Assembly: GCF_009861525.1 (NCBI RefSeq)
Contig: NZ_WVHL01000004.1
Span: 62,001 to 126,000 of the forward strand
Source of the DNA: Pseudomonas sp. LD120
GTDB taxonomy: Bacteria > Pseudomonadota > Gammaproteobacteria > Pseudomonadales > Pseudomonadaceae
DNA length: 64,000 nt
Reading direction: 5' to 3'
Position numbers and translations under genes: made by a program. Positions 39,540-51,310 of the stretch are shown here, in pieces (within the stretch, counting starts at the first letter, position 1; every line of letters starts with the position of its first letter). Below the pieces are notes generated by a model that saw nothing but the letters and a program-made list of their open reading frames with translations, was not told the origin of the DNA and did not search any database.

Positions 39540-40214
39540 ATGGTTGTTTCCGATTCCCCGCAGGCGGCCGCGCCCCGTGCGCCGCGTCAGGATGGTCAGG
39601 CGACTCGCCAGCATATTCTTGAAACGGCGGGTCAACTGTTTGCCGAATTGGGGTATGCCAACACCACCAGCAAGCAGATTTGCGAGCGTTCCAAGGCCAA
39701 TAACGCGTCGGTCAATTATCACTTCGAGAACAAGGATGGCCTGTACCGGGCGGTACTGCGCGAGGCCCATGATCGCTTGGTGCGGATTGAAACCATGATT
39801 AGCCTGAGCGAAAGCCAGGATCGTCCTGAGGACAAGTTACGGGCAATCATTACCGTGCTGATCGAAGGGTTGGGCAACCAGCACCAGGGGTGGGCGCTGA
39901 AGGTGTTGACCCGCGAGTTGCTGTCGCCTTCTTCGGTGTTGCCGGCAGTCCTTGAGGAGCAGGCGTTCCCCAAGGCCAAAATTGTGCGGATCATTCTGGG
40001 GCAGATCATGCATTTGTCGCCTGAGGACCCGGCCACGCTGCGCAGCGCAGTCAGTGTGTTTGCGCCTTGCCTGTTTCTGCTGATCGCCCATGATCCGCTG
40101 ACACGCAATGTGCTGCCTGGCCTTGAGCTTGATCCGCCAGCGTTGATCGAACATATGATGAGTTACGCCCTGGCTGGCCTGAAGGCGGTATCCCGGGGCA
40201 CCGACGCGCTCTAG
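39540..40214 (+). CDS. phlH: PhlH, TetR-family repressor of phlG
   Basis: A 224-residue TetR regulator with the helix-turn-helix near 40-66 ([24 protein letters not shown] in two parts) and a DUF1956-like effector domain. In P. fluorescens 2P24 PhlH represses phlG and responds to DAPG/MAPG. ATG 39540 is chosen over GTG 39528; GTGAG lies 6-7 bases upstream of the ATG and nothing precedes the GTG. Confidence 0.92.
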   Translation: MVVSDSPQAAAPRAPRQDGQATRQHILETAGQLFAELGYANTTSKQICERSKANNASVNYHFENKDGLYRAVLREAHDRLVRIETMISLSESQDRPEDKLRAIITVLIEGLGNQHQGWALKVLTRELLSPSSVLPAVLEEQAFPKAKIVRIILGQIMHLSPEDPATLRSAVSVFAPCLFLLIAHDPLTRNVLPGLELDPPALIEHMMSYALAGLKAVSRGTDAL

Positions 40215-40230
40215 AGGATTCTCCAGGCAG

Positions 40231-40257
40231 AAAAACGCCGACCCTGAGGTCGGCGTT
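40231..40257. terminator. Terminator between phlH and the convergent DUF2388 gene
   Basis: AACGCCGAC-CCTGAG-GTCGGCGTT, preceded by AAAAA on the plus strand, which gives a U run on the minus strand. So it mainly ends the DUF2388 transcript and may serve phlH as well. Confidence 0.88.
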
Positions 40258-40284
40258 CGTTGTCACCCCTCTTCGGGACGATCC

Positions 40285-40602
40285 TTAGTCTTCAGCCACG
40301 GCGTTCTTGGCCAGAATGGCGTTGGCCAGTTCCATGTCGCTGGCTTTGAGGCCGGGATTATCCGCGCGGACTTTCTGCATGGCGGCTTCCAGGTACGGGC
40401 CGCGAATGCTGCCTTCGCTGGCGACGAAGCTGCCGGCGTCATCTTGGGCGGCGACGATCAGTTTGTGATCCTTGAAGGTCAGGTAGGTGGAACCGGTGGT
40501 GGCACCGGAGGAAATGACGTTACGCCAGAAGGAGTCGGCCATTGCCGACCCTACGGGAAGGGACAGCAGGGCAAGGGTGGCGACAGCTATTTTCAGACGC
40601 AT
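40285..40602 (-). CDS. DUF2388 exported protein
   Basis: A 105-residue protein with a signal peptide (1-22, ending GSAMA) and the DUF2388 body (SFWRNVISSGATTGSTYLTF, then AAQDDAGSFVASEGSIRGPYL). Pseudomonads carry several paralogues of unknown function in the periplasm. ATG 40602 is chosen over an ATG ten codons upstream because it starts the signal peptide. Confidence 0.85.
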   Translation of the reverse strand: MRLKIAVATLALLSLPVGSAMADSFWRNVISSGATTGSTYLTFKDHKLIVAAQDDAGSFVASEGSIRGPYLEAAMQKVRADNPGLKASDMELANAILAKNAVAED

Positions 40603-40671
40603 GGTGGGGGCTCCAACTGAGGGGATCTGCACGATTTGATTCTAGATACCCCAAATGAGTTCCGTGCCCCT

Positions 40672-41121
40672 TCAGTCAAGGTTTTCGACCAGCAGGATGG
40701 TTCCTTCCTGAGCCACCACTCGCACCCGCGCGCCTACGGGGGCATCGGCACCCTTGGCGATCCACACACCGTCGGCGACCTTGATCCGGCCACGGCCGTT
40801 GACGATCGCCTGATGCACCACGAAGGTCTTGCCGATCAGTTCCTGGCCCCGCAGGTTCAGGTTCGGTTGGTCACTGGGGCGAACCACGCTGCGCTGCCGG
40901 CGCCACCAGTACAACGCCGTCAGTACCGAGAGCAGGCCGAACAGCAAAAACTGCACCTCCCATGACAGGCCGGGAATCAGGAACGTCAGAACGCCCACCG
41001 TGGCGGCGGCCAGGCCGATCCACAGCAGATAGCCTCCAGCGCCGAACACTTCGAAGATCAACAGGACCGTGCCCAGGGCCAGCCAGTCCCAGAACGACAG
41101 CGCTTGCAGGAATGCCAACAT
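40672..41121 (-). CDS. NfeD-like membrane protein
   Basis: A 149-residue protein with about three membrane helices (about 12-75) and a C-terminal OB fold (ELIGKTFVVHQAIVNGRGRIKVADGVW in two parts). NfeD proteins pair with SPFH/stomatin proteins in membrane-domain quality control. It lies 10 bases after the SPFH gene, the usual operon. Confidence 0.9.
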   Translation of the reverse strand: MLAFLQALSFWDWLALGTVLLIFEVFGAGGYLLWIGLAAATVGVLTFLIPGLSWEVQFLLFGLLSVLTALYWWRRQRSVVRPSDQPNLNLRGQELIGKTFVVHQAIVNGRGRIKVADGVWIAKGADAPVGARVRVVAQEGTILLVENLD

Positions 41122-41131
41122 GGATCGCGCC

Positions 41132-42052
41132 TCAAGCCTTTTTGCTGTCGAACGTGGCTTTGACGATCTCGCCGATACCGCCCACGGCGCCGATCACCTG
41201 GCTGGCCTCCAGCGGCATCAGGATCACCTTGCTGTTGTTGGCCGACGCCAGCTTGCCCAGGGCATCGATGTACTTTTGTGCGACGAAGTAGTTGATCGCC
41301 TGGACGTTGCCGGTGGCGATCGCCTCGGACACCACTTGAGTGGCCCGGGCCTCGGCTTCGGCCTGGCGCTCCCGGGCTTCGGACTCGAGGAATGCAGCCT
41401 GACGCTCGCCTTCGGCCTCAAGAATCTGCGCCTGCTTCTTGCCTTCGGCGGTCAGAATGGCCGCAGCACGCAAGCCTTCGGCTTCGAGGATCTGCGCGCG
41501 CTTGACCCGTTCGGCTTTCATCTGCCCGGACATGGCGGCCATCAGGTCCGCCGGAGGGCTGATGTCCTTGATCTCGATCCGGGTGATCTTGATGCCCCAG
41601 GGGGCGGTGGCTTCGTCGACGGTGCGCAGCAGTTTTTCGTTGATGCCATCACGCTGGCTGAGCATCGCGTCCAGTTCCATGGAGCCCAGCACGGTACGGA
41701 TGTTGGTCTGCAGCAGGTTGCGGATGGCGTGTTCGAGGTTGTTGACCTCGTAGGCGGCCTGGGCGGTGTTGACCACCTGGAAGAAGCACACGGCGTCGAT
41801 CTGTACCGTGGCGTTGTCGGAGGTGATGACTTCTTGAGGCGGAATGTCGAGCACGCTTTCCATCACGTTGATCTTGCGACCGATGCGGTCCATCACCGGA
41901 ATGATGATGTTCAGCCCCGGCTTGAGGGTGTTGGTGTAGCGGCCGAAGCGTTCTACGGTCCATTGGTAGCCCTGGGGCACTACCTTGAACCCCATGAACA
42001 CAATGGCTACGGCGAGGCCGACGAAAAGTAATAAAACGCTGCCGATCTGCAT
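41132..42052 (-). CDS. SPFH/stomatin-like membrane protein (QmcA type)
   Basis: A 306-residue protein with one N-terminal membrane helix (about 4-22), an SPFH domain ([18 protein letters not shown] onward) and a C-terminal coiled coil rich in Glu-Ala (about 190-250). Such proteins form large cytoplasmic-membrane cages that work with NfeD partners and FtsH-like proteases. Upstream member of the SPFH-NfeD pair. Confidence 0.92.
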   Translation of the reverse strand: MQIGSVLLLFVGLAVAIVFMGFKVVPQGYQWTVERFGRYTNTLKPGLNIIIPVMDRIGRKINVMESVLDIPPQEVITSDNATVQIDAVCFFQVVNTAQAAYEVNNLEHAIRNLLQTNIRTVLGSMELDAMLSQRDGINEKLLRTVDEATAPWGIKITRIEIKDISPPADLMAAMSGQMKAERVKRAQILEAEGLRAAAILTAEGKKQAQILEAEGERQAAFLESEARERQAEAEARATQVVSEAIATGNVQAINYFVAQKYIDALGKLASANNSKVILMPLEASQVIGAVGGIGEIVKATFDSKKA

Positions 42053-42190
42053 AACATTTACCTGTTCAAGTGGTGATCAAGGTGCATCAGCGCGCGAGTG
42101 TACGGCGCTGCCTGGAGCCGTGCGTGGATATCGTCGCCCTTGCATCATTGGGATACACAACACCCGCGCGACGGTGTTCATATCCGGGCC

Positions 42191-43798
42191 TCAAAGTTGA
42201 AAACGCTTCACCGAGGTCTGCAAAGTGGCCACAGAGTTCTCCATCTGCTCCACAGTCTGGGTCAGTTCACGCATGGCCTGGCTGTTGCGCCGGGCCACCT
42301 GACTGATCATTTCCACTCGTTGCGCGACTTCGCTGCTGGCCTTGGACTGTTCGCCGATGGTGTGGGAAATCTCTTCCACCATCAGCGCCGAACGCTGGGC
42401 GCCCTGGCGAATTTCGTTGATTGAAGTCCCGGCCTGGTGGGCCATGTGCACCCCGTCGTTGACCCGACTGACCCCGGTTTGCATGCTGCTCACCGCCTGT
42501 TCGGTGGTGTCCCGGATGCGCTCGATCATGCCGGTGATCTCGCGGGTGGATTGCGCGGTGCGTGCGGCCAGGTTGCGCACTTCGTCGGCGACCACCGCGA
42601 ATCCGCGTCCGGCCTCGCCGGCCCTGGCCGCTTCGATGGCGGCGTTCAGGGCCAGCAGGTTGGTCTGCTCGGCGATGCCGTTGATCACCTGGATGATCGA
42701 ATGGATCTCCTCGGAGGACTGGCCCAGGGCGGTGATGCTCTGGGACGACTGGTTCACGGCCTCGGCGATGTGGCTCATGCCATCCACCACCCCGAGTATC
42801 ACCTGGCCACCGCTACCGGCCAAGGACTCGGACTGGGCGGCAATACCCTGGGCATTGCGGGCGTGCTCGGCGACCTGGGCAATGTTGCTGATCATCTGCT
42901 CCATGGCGGCGGCCATGTTGGTGGCGCCGTCAGCCTGCTCAGTGGCGCCGTCGGCGATGCCCAGCGAGGTGTCGCTGAGACTGTGGGAGCGCCCCCGCAG
43001 CTCTTCGCTCTCATGGCGGATGGTGGTGATCATCTGCCGCAGGTTGTCCTGCATCTCGCCAAGGGCCTGTTGCAACTGGCCGGCCTCATCCCGACTGTCG
43101 ACACTGATGACCGTGGTCAGGTTGCCCTGGGCGATGGCCCGGGCCGTGACGACGGATTTCTCCAGGGGTTTGAGTACCCGAGTGAGCAACTGGCGGGTCA
43201 GCAGGCACAAGGCCAGGGCGGCAATCAGGCTGCCGCCGATCAGCCACCAGGCCGCCTGGCGCACGGTGGCCTCACTGTCTTGGCGGGTCTGTGCGGTACT
43301 GGCTTCGATCTTGCTGCTCAGGGCCGCATTGCGGGTCTCCACCTCACTGAAACTCTGGGAAAACGCAGGCATTTGCAGGCGTGCGGCTTGGGGATTCTGA
43401 AGCGCCTGTTCGGCGACGCTTTCGGCAGCATGAATGTAATTTTCCAGGACCGGCTGCAACTCGCTGATGGCCTCGCGGATATCCGGCGCCAGGGGCAGGC
43501 GAGCGTTTTCCGCCAGGGCCTTGCGGAACCACTCGCCGTGTTCACGCAGGCTGCTGCGCACCTCTTCTGCGGCCGCGCTGTCGCCGGGCTCACTGCTCAG
43601 GGCCTGCAGCACATCGGCCCGCAGGGCGTCGTGCATCATGTCCGCTTCCAGGTGATTGCGCAGGGCGCTGGCATTGAGTTCATTGTCTTGCAGGGCACTG
43701 GCCAGGCGTGACTGCCCCCAGAGACCGAGGCCGGCCACCAGGGCAATAGCCAGCAGGCTGAGAGCCCCAGAGGCGATCATGTTGTGACGAATATTCAT
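42191..43798 (-). CDS. Methyl-accepting chemotaxis protein
   Basis: A 535-residue chemoreceptor: a first helix at about 7-28, a periplasmic helical ligand domain (about 29-185), a second helix (about 186-208), HAMP, and the signalling hairpin with the conserved [20 protein letters not shown] tip. The ligand is unknown. ATG 43798 follows AGGAAGCCAGGC; two upstream in-frame ATGs are less well placed. Confidence 0.94.
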   Translation of the reverse strand: MNIRHNMIASGALSLLAIALVAGLGLWGQSRLASALQDNELNASALRNHLEADMMHDALRADVLQALSSEPGDSAAAEEVRSSLREHGEWFRKALAENARLPLAPDIREAISELQPVLENYIHAAESVAEQALQNPQAARLQMPAFSQSFSEVETRNAALSSKIEASTAQTRQDSEATVRQAAWWLIGGSLIAALALCLLTRQLLTRVLKPLEKSVVTARAIAQGNLTTVISVDSRDEAGQLQQALGEMQDNLRQMITTIRHESEELRGRSHSLSDTSLGIADGATEQADGATNMAAAMEQMISNIAQVAEHARNAQGIAAQSESLAGSGGQVILGVVDGMSHIAEAVNQSSQSITALGQSSEEIHSIIQVINGIAEQTNLLALNAAIEAARAGEAGRGFAVVADEVRNLAARTAQSTREITGMIERIRDTTEQAVSSMQTGVSRVNDGVHMAHQAGTSINEIRQGAQRSALMVEEISHTIGEQSKASSEVAQRVEMISQVARRNSQAMRELTQTVEQMENSVATLQTSVKRFQL

Positions 43799-43839
43799 GC
43801 CTGGCTTCCTGCTCATTCTGGCGTTGACTACAGCGTAGT

Positions 43840-45657
<1,818 letters not shown>

Positions 45658-45768
45658 GGGGGCTCCTTGGGAATCTTGTCCGAACACCGGTCGATGACGA
45701 CCGACAGTCAAGGATAGTCCCGGAGGAGCAAGGAGCCGCCGGTCAAGGTTTGCAGGGTTTTACCAGCT

Positions 45769-46086
45769 TCAGCCCGTGGCTTGCAGGCGCGATGTCTGCG
45801 CCAGTTCCAGGTCCACCGAACAGACGCTGATCAGGTTGCGCAGTTTGTCGCTGATCACCTGGGCCCGGTGCCAGCTCAGGCCGTCGAGTTCCACTTCGAT
45901 ATGCAGCGTGGCGTCTTGCTGGATCACCGAGACCCGCTGCGGCACCAGGAACTGCAGGGCGAAATGGTTGAGGACCCGACATAGCACATCGGCCTCTGCA
46001 TCGGCCCGCACCTGGTAATGCACGCGGCAGTGAGCGTTGTTGAGGTTCCAGACATCGGCGCGAGGAGCGGGGTCGAGAAGGGGCAT
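45769..46086 (-). CDS. Small ACT-like hypothetical protein
   Basis: A 105-residue protein whose middle (HYQVRADAEADVLCRVLNHF, then VPQRVSVIQQDATLHIEVELDGL) shows the beta-alpha-beta pattern of ACT domains such as the regulatory subunit of acetolactate synthase. GGAGACCACC precedes the ATG. It is divergent from an Lrp/AsnC gene 124 bases away, suggesting amino-acid sensing. No function known. Confidence 0.65.
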   Translation of the reverse strand: MPLLDPAPRADVWNLNNAHCRVHYQVRADAEADVLCRVLNHFALQFLVPQRVSVIQQDATLHIEVELDGLSWHRAQVISDKLRNLISVCSVDLELAQTSRLQATG

Positions 46087-46210
46087 GGTGGTCTCCAGAT
46101 CAGTGGAGAAATTTTTACATGGGATTTGGGGTATTTCTTATCTAAGATTGAGCATATTCCATAAAAAACGAATTGTTATATTCGTGATCTCATGGTTATG
46201 AGGGTTGATT

Positions 46211-46681
46211 ATGCAAAACGATCTGGACGCCTATGACCGCCGTATCCTGGCTTTGCTGCAGGAGGACGCTTCGCTTTCCAGCGCGCAGATTGCCGAGCAG
46301 GTGGGGCTGTCCCAGTCGCCGTGCTGGCGGCGGATTCAGCGCTTGAAGGAGGAAGGAGTGATTCGCGCTCAGGTGACGTTGCTCGATCGCAAGAAGATCG
46401 GCCTCAACACGCAGATCTTTGCCGAGGTCAAACTCAACGCTCATGGGCGCTCCAACTTCACCGAATTCACCGAGGCGATTCGCGGTTTTCCGGAGGTGTT
46501 GGAGTGTTATGTGCTGATGGGGGCGGTGGACTTCCTACTGCGCATCGTGACGTCGGATATCGAGGCCTATGAGCGGTTCTTCTTCGAGAAGCTGTCCCTG
46601 GTGCCAGGCATTCAGGAGGTGAACTCGACCGTTGCCCTGTCGGAGATCAAGTCCACCACCAGCCTGCCGGTATTGCGCTGA
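46211..46681 (+). CDS. Lrp/AsnC family transcriptional regulator
   Basis: A 156-residue regulator: winged HTH at 3-62 (LDAYDRRILALLQEDASLSS, then GLSQSPCWRRIQRLKEEGVI) and a RAM ligand-binding domain (about 70-150, with PEVLECYVLMGAVDFLLRI). Its effector is probably an amino acid. ATG 46211 gives the canonical start. The divergent small ACT-like gene is the likely target, by position. Confidence 0.92.
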   Translation: MQNDLDAYDRRILALLQEDASLSSAQIAEQVGLSQSPCWRRIQRLKEEGVIRAQVTLLDRKKIGLNTQIFAEVKLNAHGRSNFTEFTEAIRGFPEVLECYVLMGAVDFLLRIVTSDIEAYERFFFEKLSLVPGIQEVNSTVALSEIKSTTSLPVLR

Positions 46682-46691
46682 CGGCAAGTGC

Positions 46692-48059
46692 TTACAGGCG
46701 CAGCAGGGTTTTCCAGGCGCGGTTCTGGAACACTGCAATGGCCTGCTGTTTGCGGGCATCGAGGGCTTCGTCGGTGATCGGCTCGTTGGCCAGTTGTGCC
46801 AGTTTGTTCAGTTCACCGTAGAGGCGGTCCAGCTCCGGAATCTCCAGCGCGGCGCGGGCGTGGTGCAGCCAGGCCTGGATGCGTTCGATCCGCGGCAGTT
46901 GCTCGGCCAGGTCTTCCGGTTGCTGCTGGTAGCGCGGCAGTTGCAGGGAGGTGGCTTCCTCGGCCAGCAGGCGTGGCAGCCAGCTGCCCAGTTGCGCGGC
47001 GCCCTGGCGATTGCCCCGGGTGTTGCGCTCGGCGGTCCAGGCTCGGGCCAGCAGCCAGCGCGAGGTGTTCAGGGAGAATAGGCCCCAGCGCACGTCCTGC
47101 AGTTCTTCGATGAATTGCTCCGGCGCGGCCTTGCGCACGTCTTCATCGTCGAGGCCGGCTTGTACCAGCGGACGCCAGTCTTCCAGCAGGGCATCCAGGG
47201 CACTGCGCAGTTCGGCAGTGGACTGGCGCGGCGCGGCCTGGCCCAGGCTGCTGGCCAGGGCCCGCAGTTCGGCGAGGTTGTCCACCCAGTCTTGCAGCAG
47301 GCGCCAGTGGCCGTTGAAACGATACTGTTCGGCCAGGCGCTGGCTGCTGCCCAGCAGATGCCAGGCCAGGGCGGCGAAAGCCTCGTCCAGCGGGGTTTCG
47401 GCGCTCAGCTGTGGTGCCGGCAGGCTCAGGGAGTAGCTGCCGGCATCGAACAGGCGATAGCCGCGCTCGGCCTTGCTGATGTCGCAGGGCATCAACGGCA
47501 GGGTGAGGGCCAGTTCCGCCGCCAGCTCCAGCAGGGCCGCCGGTTCGCCTTCGCGCAGTTCCAGCTCCAGCTCGCAGATGTCTTCCTTGTGCTTGCCAGT
47601 GATCACCTGGCCCAGGTCCAGGGCTGCTTCGATGACCACTTTGGCTTTGCCACGGCCCCAGGCGATGTCTGCACGTTCGCGGACAAAATCCGTGGTGAAC
47701 AGCGGTTTGAGGGTCTTTTTGTCCAGTTCGGCCAAGGCTTCGGGCCAGCAATCGCCTTCGAGCTTTTTCACGTCCAGCTTGGCTTTGGCCAATTGCCAGT
47801 CGTATTCGTTGCGTTCGGACAGGCCGGCGACACTCTGGCCGCGGGTCTTGAGGGTCTGGATCACCGCGTCACCGTCGCGGCGCAGGCGCAGGGCGACTTT
47901 GGCCCGGGCCAGATCGCGCTCAGGGGTGTCGAAGTACTGGTTCATCAGCTCACGGCGTTCCCAGCCACTTTTGTTGCGTTTTTTCAGCAGTGGGTGCTCG
48001 CGCAGGGCGGCGAGGGTTTCGCGGCTGACGCGGAGTTTGATTTCGGTTTCTTTCTGCAT
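46692..48059 (-). CDS. CYTH-CHAD inorganic triphosphatase (YgiF-like)
   Basis: A 455-residue two-domain protein. The N-terminal CYTH tunnel has the ETEIKLR (ExExK) signature at 4-10 and alternating charged strands up to about 200. The C-terminal CHAD helical domain (about 220-455) has conserved histidines and arginines that bind polyphosphate. The E. coli YgiF relative hydrolyses tripolyphosphate. Convergent with the Lrp gene, divergent from argE. Confidence 0.92.
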   Translation of the reverse strand: MQKETEIKLRVSRETLAALREHPLLKKRNKSGWERRELMNQYFDTPERDLARAKVALRLRRDGDAVIQTLKTRGQSVAGLSERNEYDWQLAKAKLDVKKLEGDCWPEALAELDKKTLKPLFTTDFVRERADIAWGRGKAKVVIEAALDLGQVITGKHKEDICELELELREGEPAALLELAAELALTLPLMPCDISKAERGYRLFDAGSYSLSLPAPQLSAETPLDEAFAALAWHLLGSSQRLAEQYRFNGHWRLLQDWVDNLAELRALASSLGQAAPRQSTAELRSALDALLEDWRPLVQAGLDDEDVRKAAPEQFIEELQDVRWGLFSLNTSRWLLARAWTAERNTRGNRQGAAQLGSWLPRLLAEEATSLQLPRYQQQPEDLAEQLPRIERIQAWLHHARAALEIPELDRLYGELNKLAQLANEPITDEALDARKQQAIAVFQNRAWKTLLRL

Positions 48060-48218
48060 GGCCGGACAATCCAGGATCGGGAGCGCAGCCGGGGGAAGAG
48101 TAGGCTGCCAAGGCCGTGCAGTGTACAGGACAAGGCGCCCGCAGGTGCCGCGACGGTTTCTTCCGTTCAGCAGATGCTTCTATGATGAAGTCCATCTTGG
48201 GATTCGCGGAGCCAGCTC

Positions 48219-49376
48219 ATGCCATTGCCGTCTATGAAGGATCAGTTCGCTGCGTTGATCGCTGCGCCGTCGGTGAGCTGCACCCAGCCTGCGCTGGATC
48301 AGAGCAATCGCCCGGTCATCGAGTTGCTGGCCAGTTGGCTTGGCGACCTTGGGTTCGCCTGCGACATCCAGCCAGTCAGCCCCGGAAAGTTCAACTTGCT
48401 GGCCAGTTTTGGCAGCGGTCCCGGCGGCCTGGTGCTGGCCGGGCATAGCGACACGGTGCCGTTCGACGCGGCGCTGTGGCAGACCGACCCGCTGAAACTG
48501 ACCGAGGTGGACGGGCGCTGGATCGGTCTTGGCAGTTGCGACATGAAAGGTTTTTTTGCCCTGATCATCGAAGCCGTGCAGCCGTTGCTGGCGCAGCCGT
48601 TCAAGCAACCGCTGCTGATCCTGGCCACCTGCGATGAAGAAAGCTCGATGGCCGGGGCGCGGGCCTTGGCCGATGCCGGGCGGCCCCTGGGGCGCGCCGC
48701 GGTGATCGGTGAGCCTACGGGGCTCAAGCCGATCCGCTTGCACAAGGGAATCATGATGGAGCGCATCGACATCCTCGGGCGCAGCGGTCACTCCTCGGAC
48801 CCGAGCCTGGGGCGCAGCGCCCTGGAGGCCATGCACGACGCCATTGGCGAATTGCGCGGGCTGCGGCTGCTGTGGCAGCGCGAATACCGCAACCCGCAGT
48901 TCAGCGTGCCGCATCCGACCTTGAACCTTGGTTGCATCCACGGTGGCGACAATCCCAACCGCATCTGTGGTCAGTGTGCCCTGGAGTTCGATCTGCGGCC
49001 CTTGCCGGGCATGGACCCGAATGTGCTGCGCGAGGCGATCCGGCAGAGGCTCCTGCCGATCGCCGAGCGTCATGACGTACAGATTGATTACGCGCCGCTG
49101 TTTCCTGCGGTGCCGCCGTTCGAGCAGCCCGAGGATGCCGAGCTGGTGCGGGTGGCGGAGCAACTGACCGGGCATCGTGCCGAAGCAGTGGCGTTTGGCA
49201 CCGAAGCGCCTTATCTTCAGCGCCTTGGCTGCGAGACCCTGGTGCTCGGCCCGGGCGACATCGCCTGTGCCCATCAGCCGGGTGAGTACCTCGAAATGTC
49301 ACGCTTGCAGCCTACCGTGCATCTACTAAGAAAGTTGATTGAACATTACTGCCTGACACCGGCCCAATTTCAGTAA
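48219..49376 (+). CDS. argE: Acetylornithine deacetylase
   Basis: A 385-residue M20 metallohydrolase that deacetylates N-acetylornithine. Metal-site segments are AGHSDTVPFD (76-85), GLGSCDMKGFF and ATCDEESSMAGARAL; the dimerisation insert follows. In pseudomonads, which also recycle acetyl groups through ArgJ, argE next to argA is a conserved pair. 136 bases separate it from argA. Confidence 0.95.
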   Translation: MPLPSMKDQFAALIAAPSVSCTQPALDQSNRPVIELLASWLGDLGFACDIQPVSPGKFNLLASFGSGPGGLVLAGHSDTVPFDAALWQTDPLKLTEVDGRWIGLGSCDMKGFFALIIEAVQPLLAQPFKQPLLILATCDEESSMAGARALADAGRPLGRAAVIGEPTGLKPIRLHKGIMMERIDILGRSGHSSDPSLGRSALEAMHDAIGELRGLRLLWQREYRNPQFSVPHPTLNLGCIHGGDNPNRICGQCALEFDLRPLPGMDPNVLREAIRQRLLPIAERHDVQIDYAPLFPAVPPFEQPEDAELVRVAEQLTGHRAEAVAFGTEAPYLQRLGCETLVLGPGDIACAHQPGEYLEMSRLQPTVHLLRKLIEHYCLTPAQFQ

Positions 49377-49512
49377 ATAGCCTGCGTCGCGGTCCGTACC
49401 CATGAGGAGAGTAAGCGTGTTGCCAAGCCTGTTCCGACGATAACCATCAGCCCGCTGTGCGTTTTCCGTTTCGTCCTTTCATAGGCTGCTTTTTATTTAC
49501 AGGCTCAGGTTC

Positions 49513-50811
49513 ATGCCCGAATACGTCAATTGGCTTCGCCACGCATCTCCCTATATCAACGCCCACCGCGACTGTACCTTTGTGGTCATGCTGCCCGGTG
49601 ACGGCGTTGAACACCCCAACTTCGGCAATATCGTCCACGACCTGGTGCTGCTCCACAGCCTGGGGGTGCGACTGGTGCTGGTGCATGGCTCGCGTCCACA
49701 GATCGAATCGCGCCTGGCGGCTCGCGGCCTGACGCCTCACTACCATCACGGCCTGCGGATTACCGATGCGGCAACCCTGGAATGCGTGATCGACGCTGTG
49801 GGCCAGTTGCGCATCGCCATCGAGGCGCGCCTGTCCATGGACATGGCCTCATCGCCGATGCAGGGCTCGCGGTTGCGGGTGGCCAGCGGCAATCTGGTCA
49901 CCGCCCGGCCTATCGGCGTGTTGGAAGGTGTTGACTACCATCACACCGGTGAAGTGCGCCGGGTCGATCGCAAGGGCATCAATCGCCTGCTGGATGAGCG
50001 TTCCATTGTGTTGCTGTCGCCCCTGGGTTACTCGCCCACGGGCGAGACGTTCAACCTGGCGTGTGAAGACGTCGCCACCCGTGCCGCCATCGATCTGGGC
50101 GCCGACAAGCTGCTGTTGTTCGGTGCGGATCTGGGGCTGCTGGATGAAAGCGGCAAGTTGGTCCGCGAGCTGCGTCCGCAACAGGTTCCGGCGCATTTGC
50201 AGCGCCTGGGTGGCAACTATCAGGCCGAACTGCTGGATGCGGCTGCCGAGGCTTGTCGGGGTGGCGTTGGCCGTAGCCACATCGTCAGCTATGCCGAAGA
50301 CGGCGCCCTGTTGACGGAACTCTTTACCCGCGATGGTGGCGGTACGCTGGTCGCTCAAGAGCAGTTCGAACGGGTGCGTGAGGCGGCGATCGAAGACGTC
50401 GGCGGCCTGTTGGACCTGATCAGCCCGCTGGAAGAGCAGGGCATCCTGGTGCGGCGCTCCCGTGAAGTGCTGGAGCGTGAAATCGAGCAGTTCAGTGTGG
50501 TCGAGCGTGAGGGCATGATCATTGCTTGCGCGGCTCTGTATCAGATCGCCGAGTCTGACGCTGGCGAGTTGGCATGCTTGGCGGTGAACCCCGAGTACCG
50601 TCATGGCAAGCGTGGCGATGAGCTGCTGGAAAGGATTGAAACCCGTGCTCGCGCGCAAGGGTTGAAGACCTTGTTCGTCCTCACGACCCGCACCGCGCAC
50701 TGGTTCCGTGAGCGGGGGTTTGTACCTAGTAGCGTCGAGCGCCTGCCCTCGGCCCGGGCCTCGCTGTACAACTACCAGCGCAACTCAAAAATCTTCGAAA
50801 AAGCCCTCTGA
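49513..50811 (+). CDS. argA: N-acetylglutamate synthase
   Basis: A 432-residue enzyme: N-terminal amino-acid-kinase-like domain (1-290, LVLVHGSRPQIESRL) for arginine feedback and a C-terminal GNAT domain (about 290-432, with LACLAVNPEYRHGKRGDELL). It makes N-acetylglutamate for arginine synthesis. The start gives MPEYVNWLRHASPYINAHR, the family N-terminus. Confidence 0.96.
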   Translation: MPEYVNWLRHASPYINAHRDCTFVVMLPGDGVEHPNFGNIVHDLVLLHSLGVRLVLVHGSRPQIESRLAARGLTPHYHHGLRITDAATLECVIDAVGQLRIAIEARLSMDMASSPMQGSRLRVASGNLVTARPIGVLEGVDYHHTGEVRRVDRKGINRLLDERSIVLLSPLGYSPTGETFNLACEDVATRAAIDLGADKLLLFGADLGLLDESGKLVRELRPQQVPAHLQRLGGNYQAELLDAAAEACRGGVGRSHIVSYAEDGALLTELFTRDGGGTLVAQEQFERVREAAIEDVGGLLDLISPLEEQGILVRRSREVLEREIEQFSVVEREGMIIACAALYQIAESDAGELACLAVNPEYRHGKRGDELLERIETRARAQGLKTLFVLTTRTAHWFRERGFVPSSVERLPSARASLYNYQRNSKIFEKAL

Positions 50812-51310
50812 GCCGGGTTAACCGCCGTTTACGCAACGCTCCGACCGAATAAACGGGGCGTTGTGTGTGGGGAGGCTGCCTGTCATAAAAAATTCATTTT
50901 GATACAAAAAATGTAACAAATTGACGGAAGGATAGGCCGTTCGCCATCATTGCGCCGCTTTTTGATTCAGGCTCGCTTTTTTGCCGCTAGCGAGCGCGAT
51001 CTGGGGCATCTGGATCGAAAAAATACATTTTATAAAAAAACACGTGAGCCTCTAAGTCGGGGTTCTCGCGTTGCTGTTGGCGTGCGTTATTCCTGGTGGG
51101 AATTAAAAATATCAAAATAATTCTTTTTGGGTTTATGAAGAATTCATTACCCTGAAGGCACGAAATGACCGTGATTAGACGATAGTTGTAGACACATATT
51201 GTTACGATTGACTTGGCGGTCACGGTCTGGCGCTAATCGCGCATCTGCGGCACCCGGGCGTTTCGATCTGGGGCTCAGAACCACAAAAATTAAAACGAGA
51301 GGAGCGAAAC
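50812..51310. other. AT-rich gap with OprD-family promoter region
   Basis: 500 bases between argA and the porin gene. A weak hairpin around 50835-50866 (AACGC/GCGTT) could end argA transcription. The rest is unusually AT-rich for this genome (50880-50930, 51010-51050 and 51100-51150). An 8-bp inverted pair, GACCGTGA at 51167 and TCACGGTC at 51220, sits in the leader. No credible gene; a 78-codon minus-strand frame here is AT-rich chance sequence. Confidence 0.5.

Noticed and set aside
39398..39541. Longer phlG start at 39541
   Set aside because: It would overlap phlH and cover the candidate operator; ATG 39397 has a good ribosome site and gives the known 294-residue PhlG with its zinc ligands at the expected numbers.
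50987..51223. 78-codon minus-strand frame in the argA-oprD gap
   Set aside because: AT-rich sequence with no ribosome site and no protein-like pattern; it lies in a promoter region.
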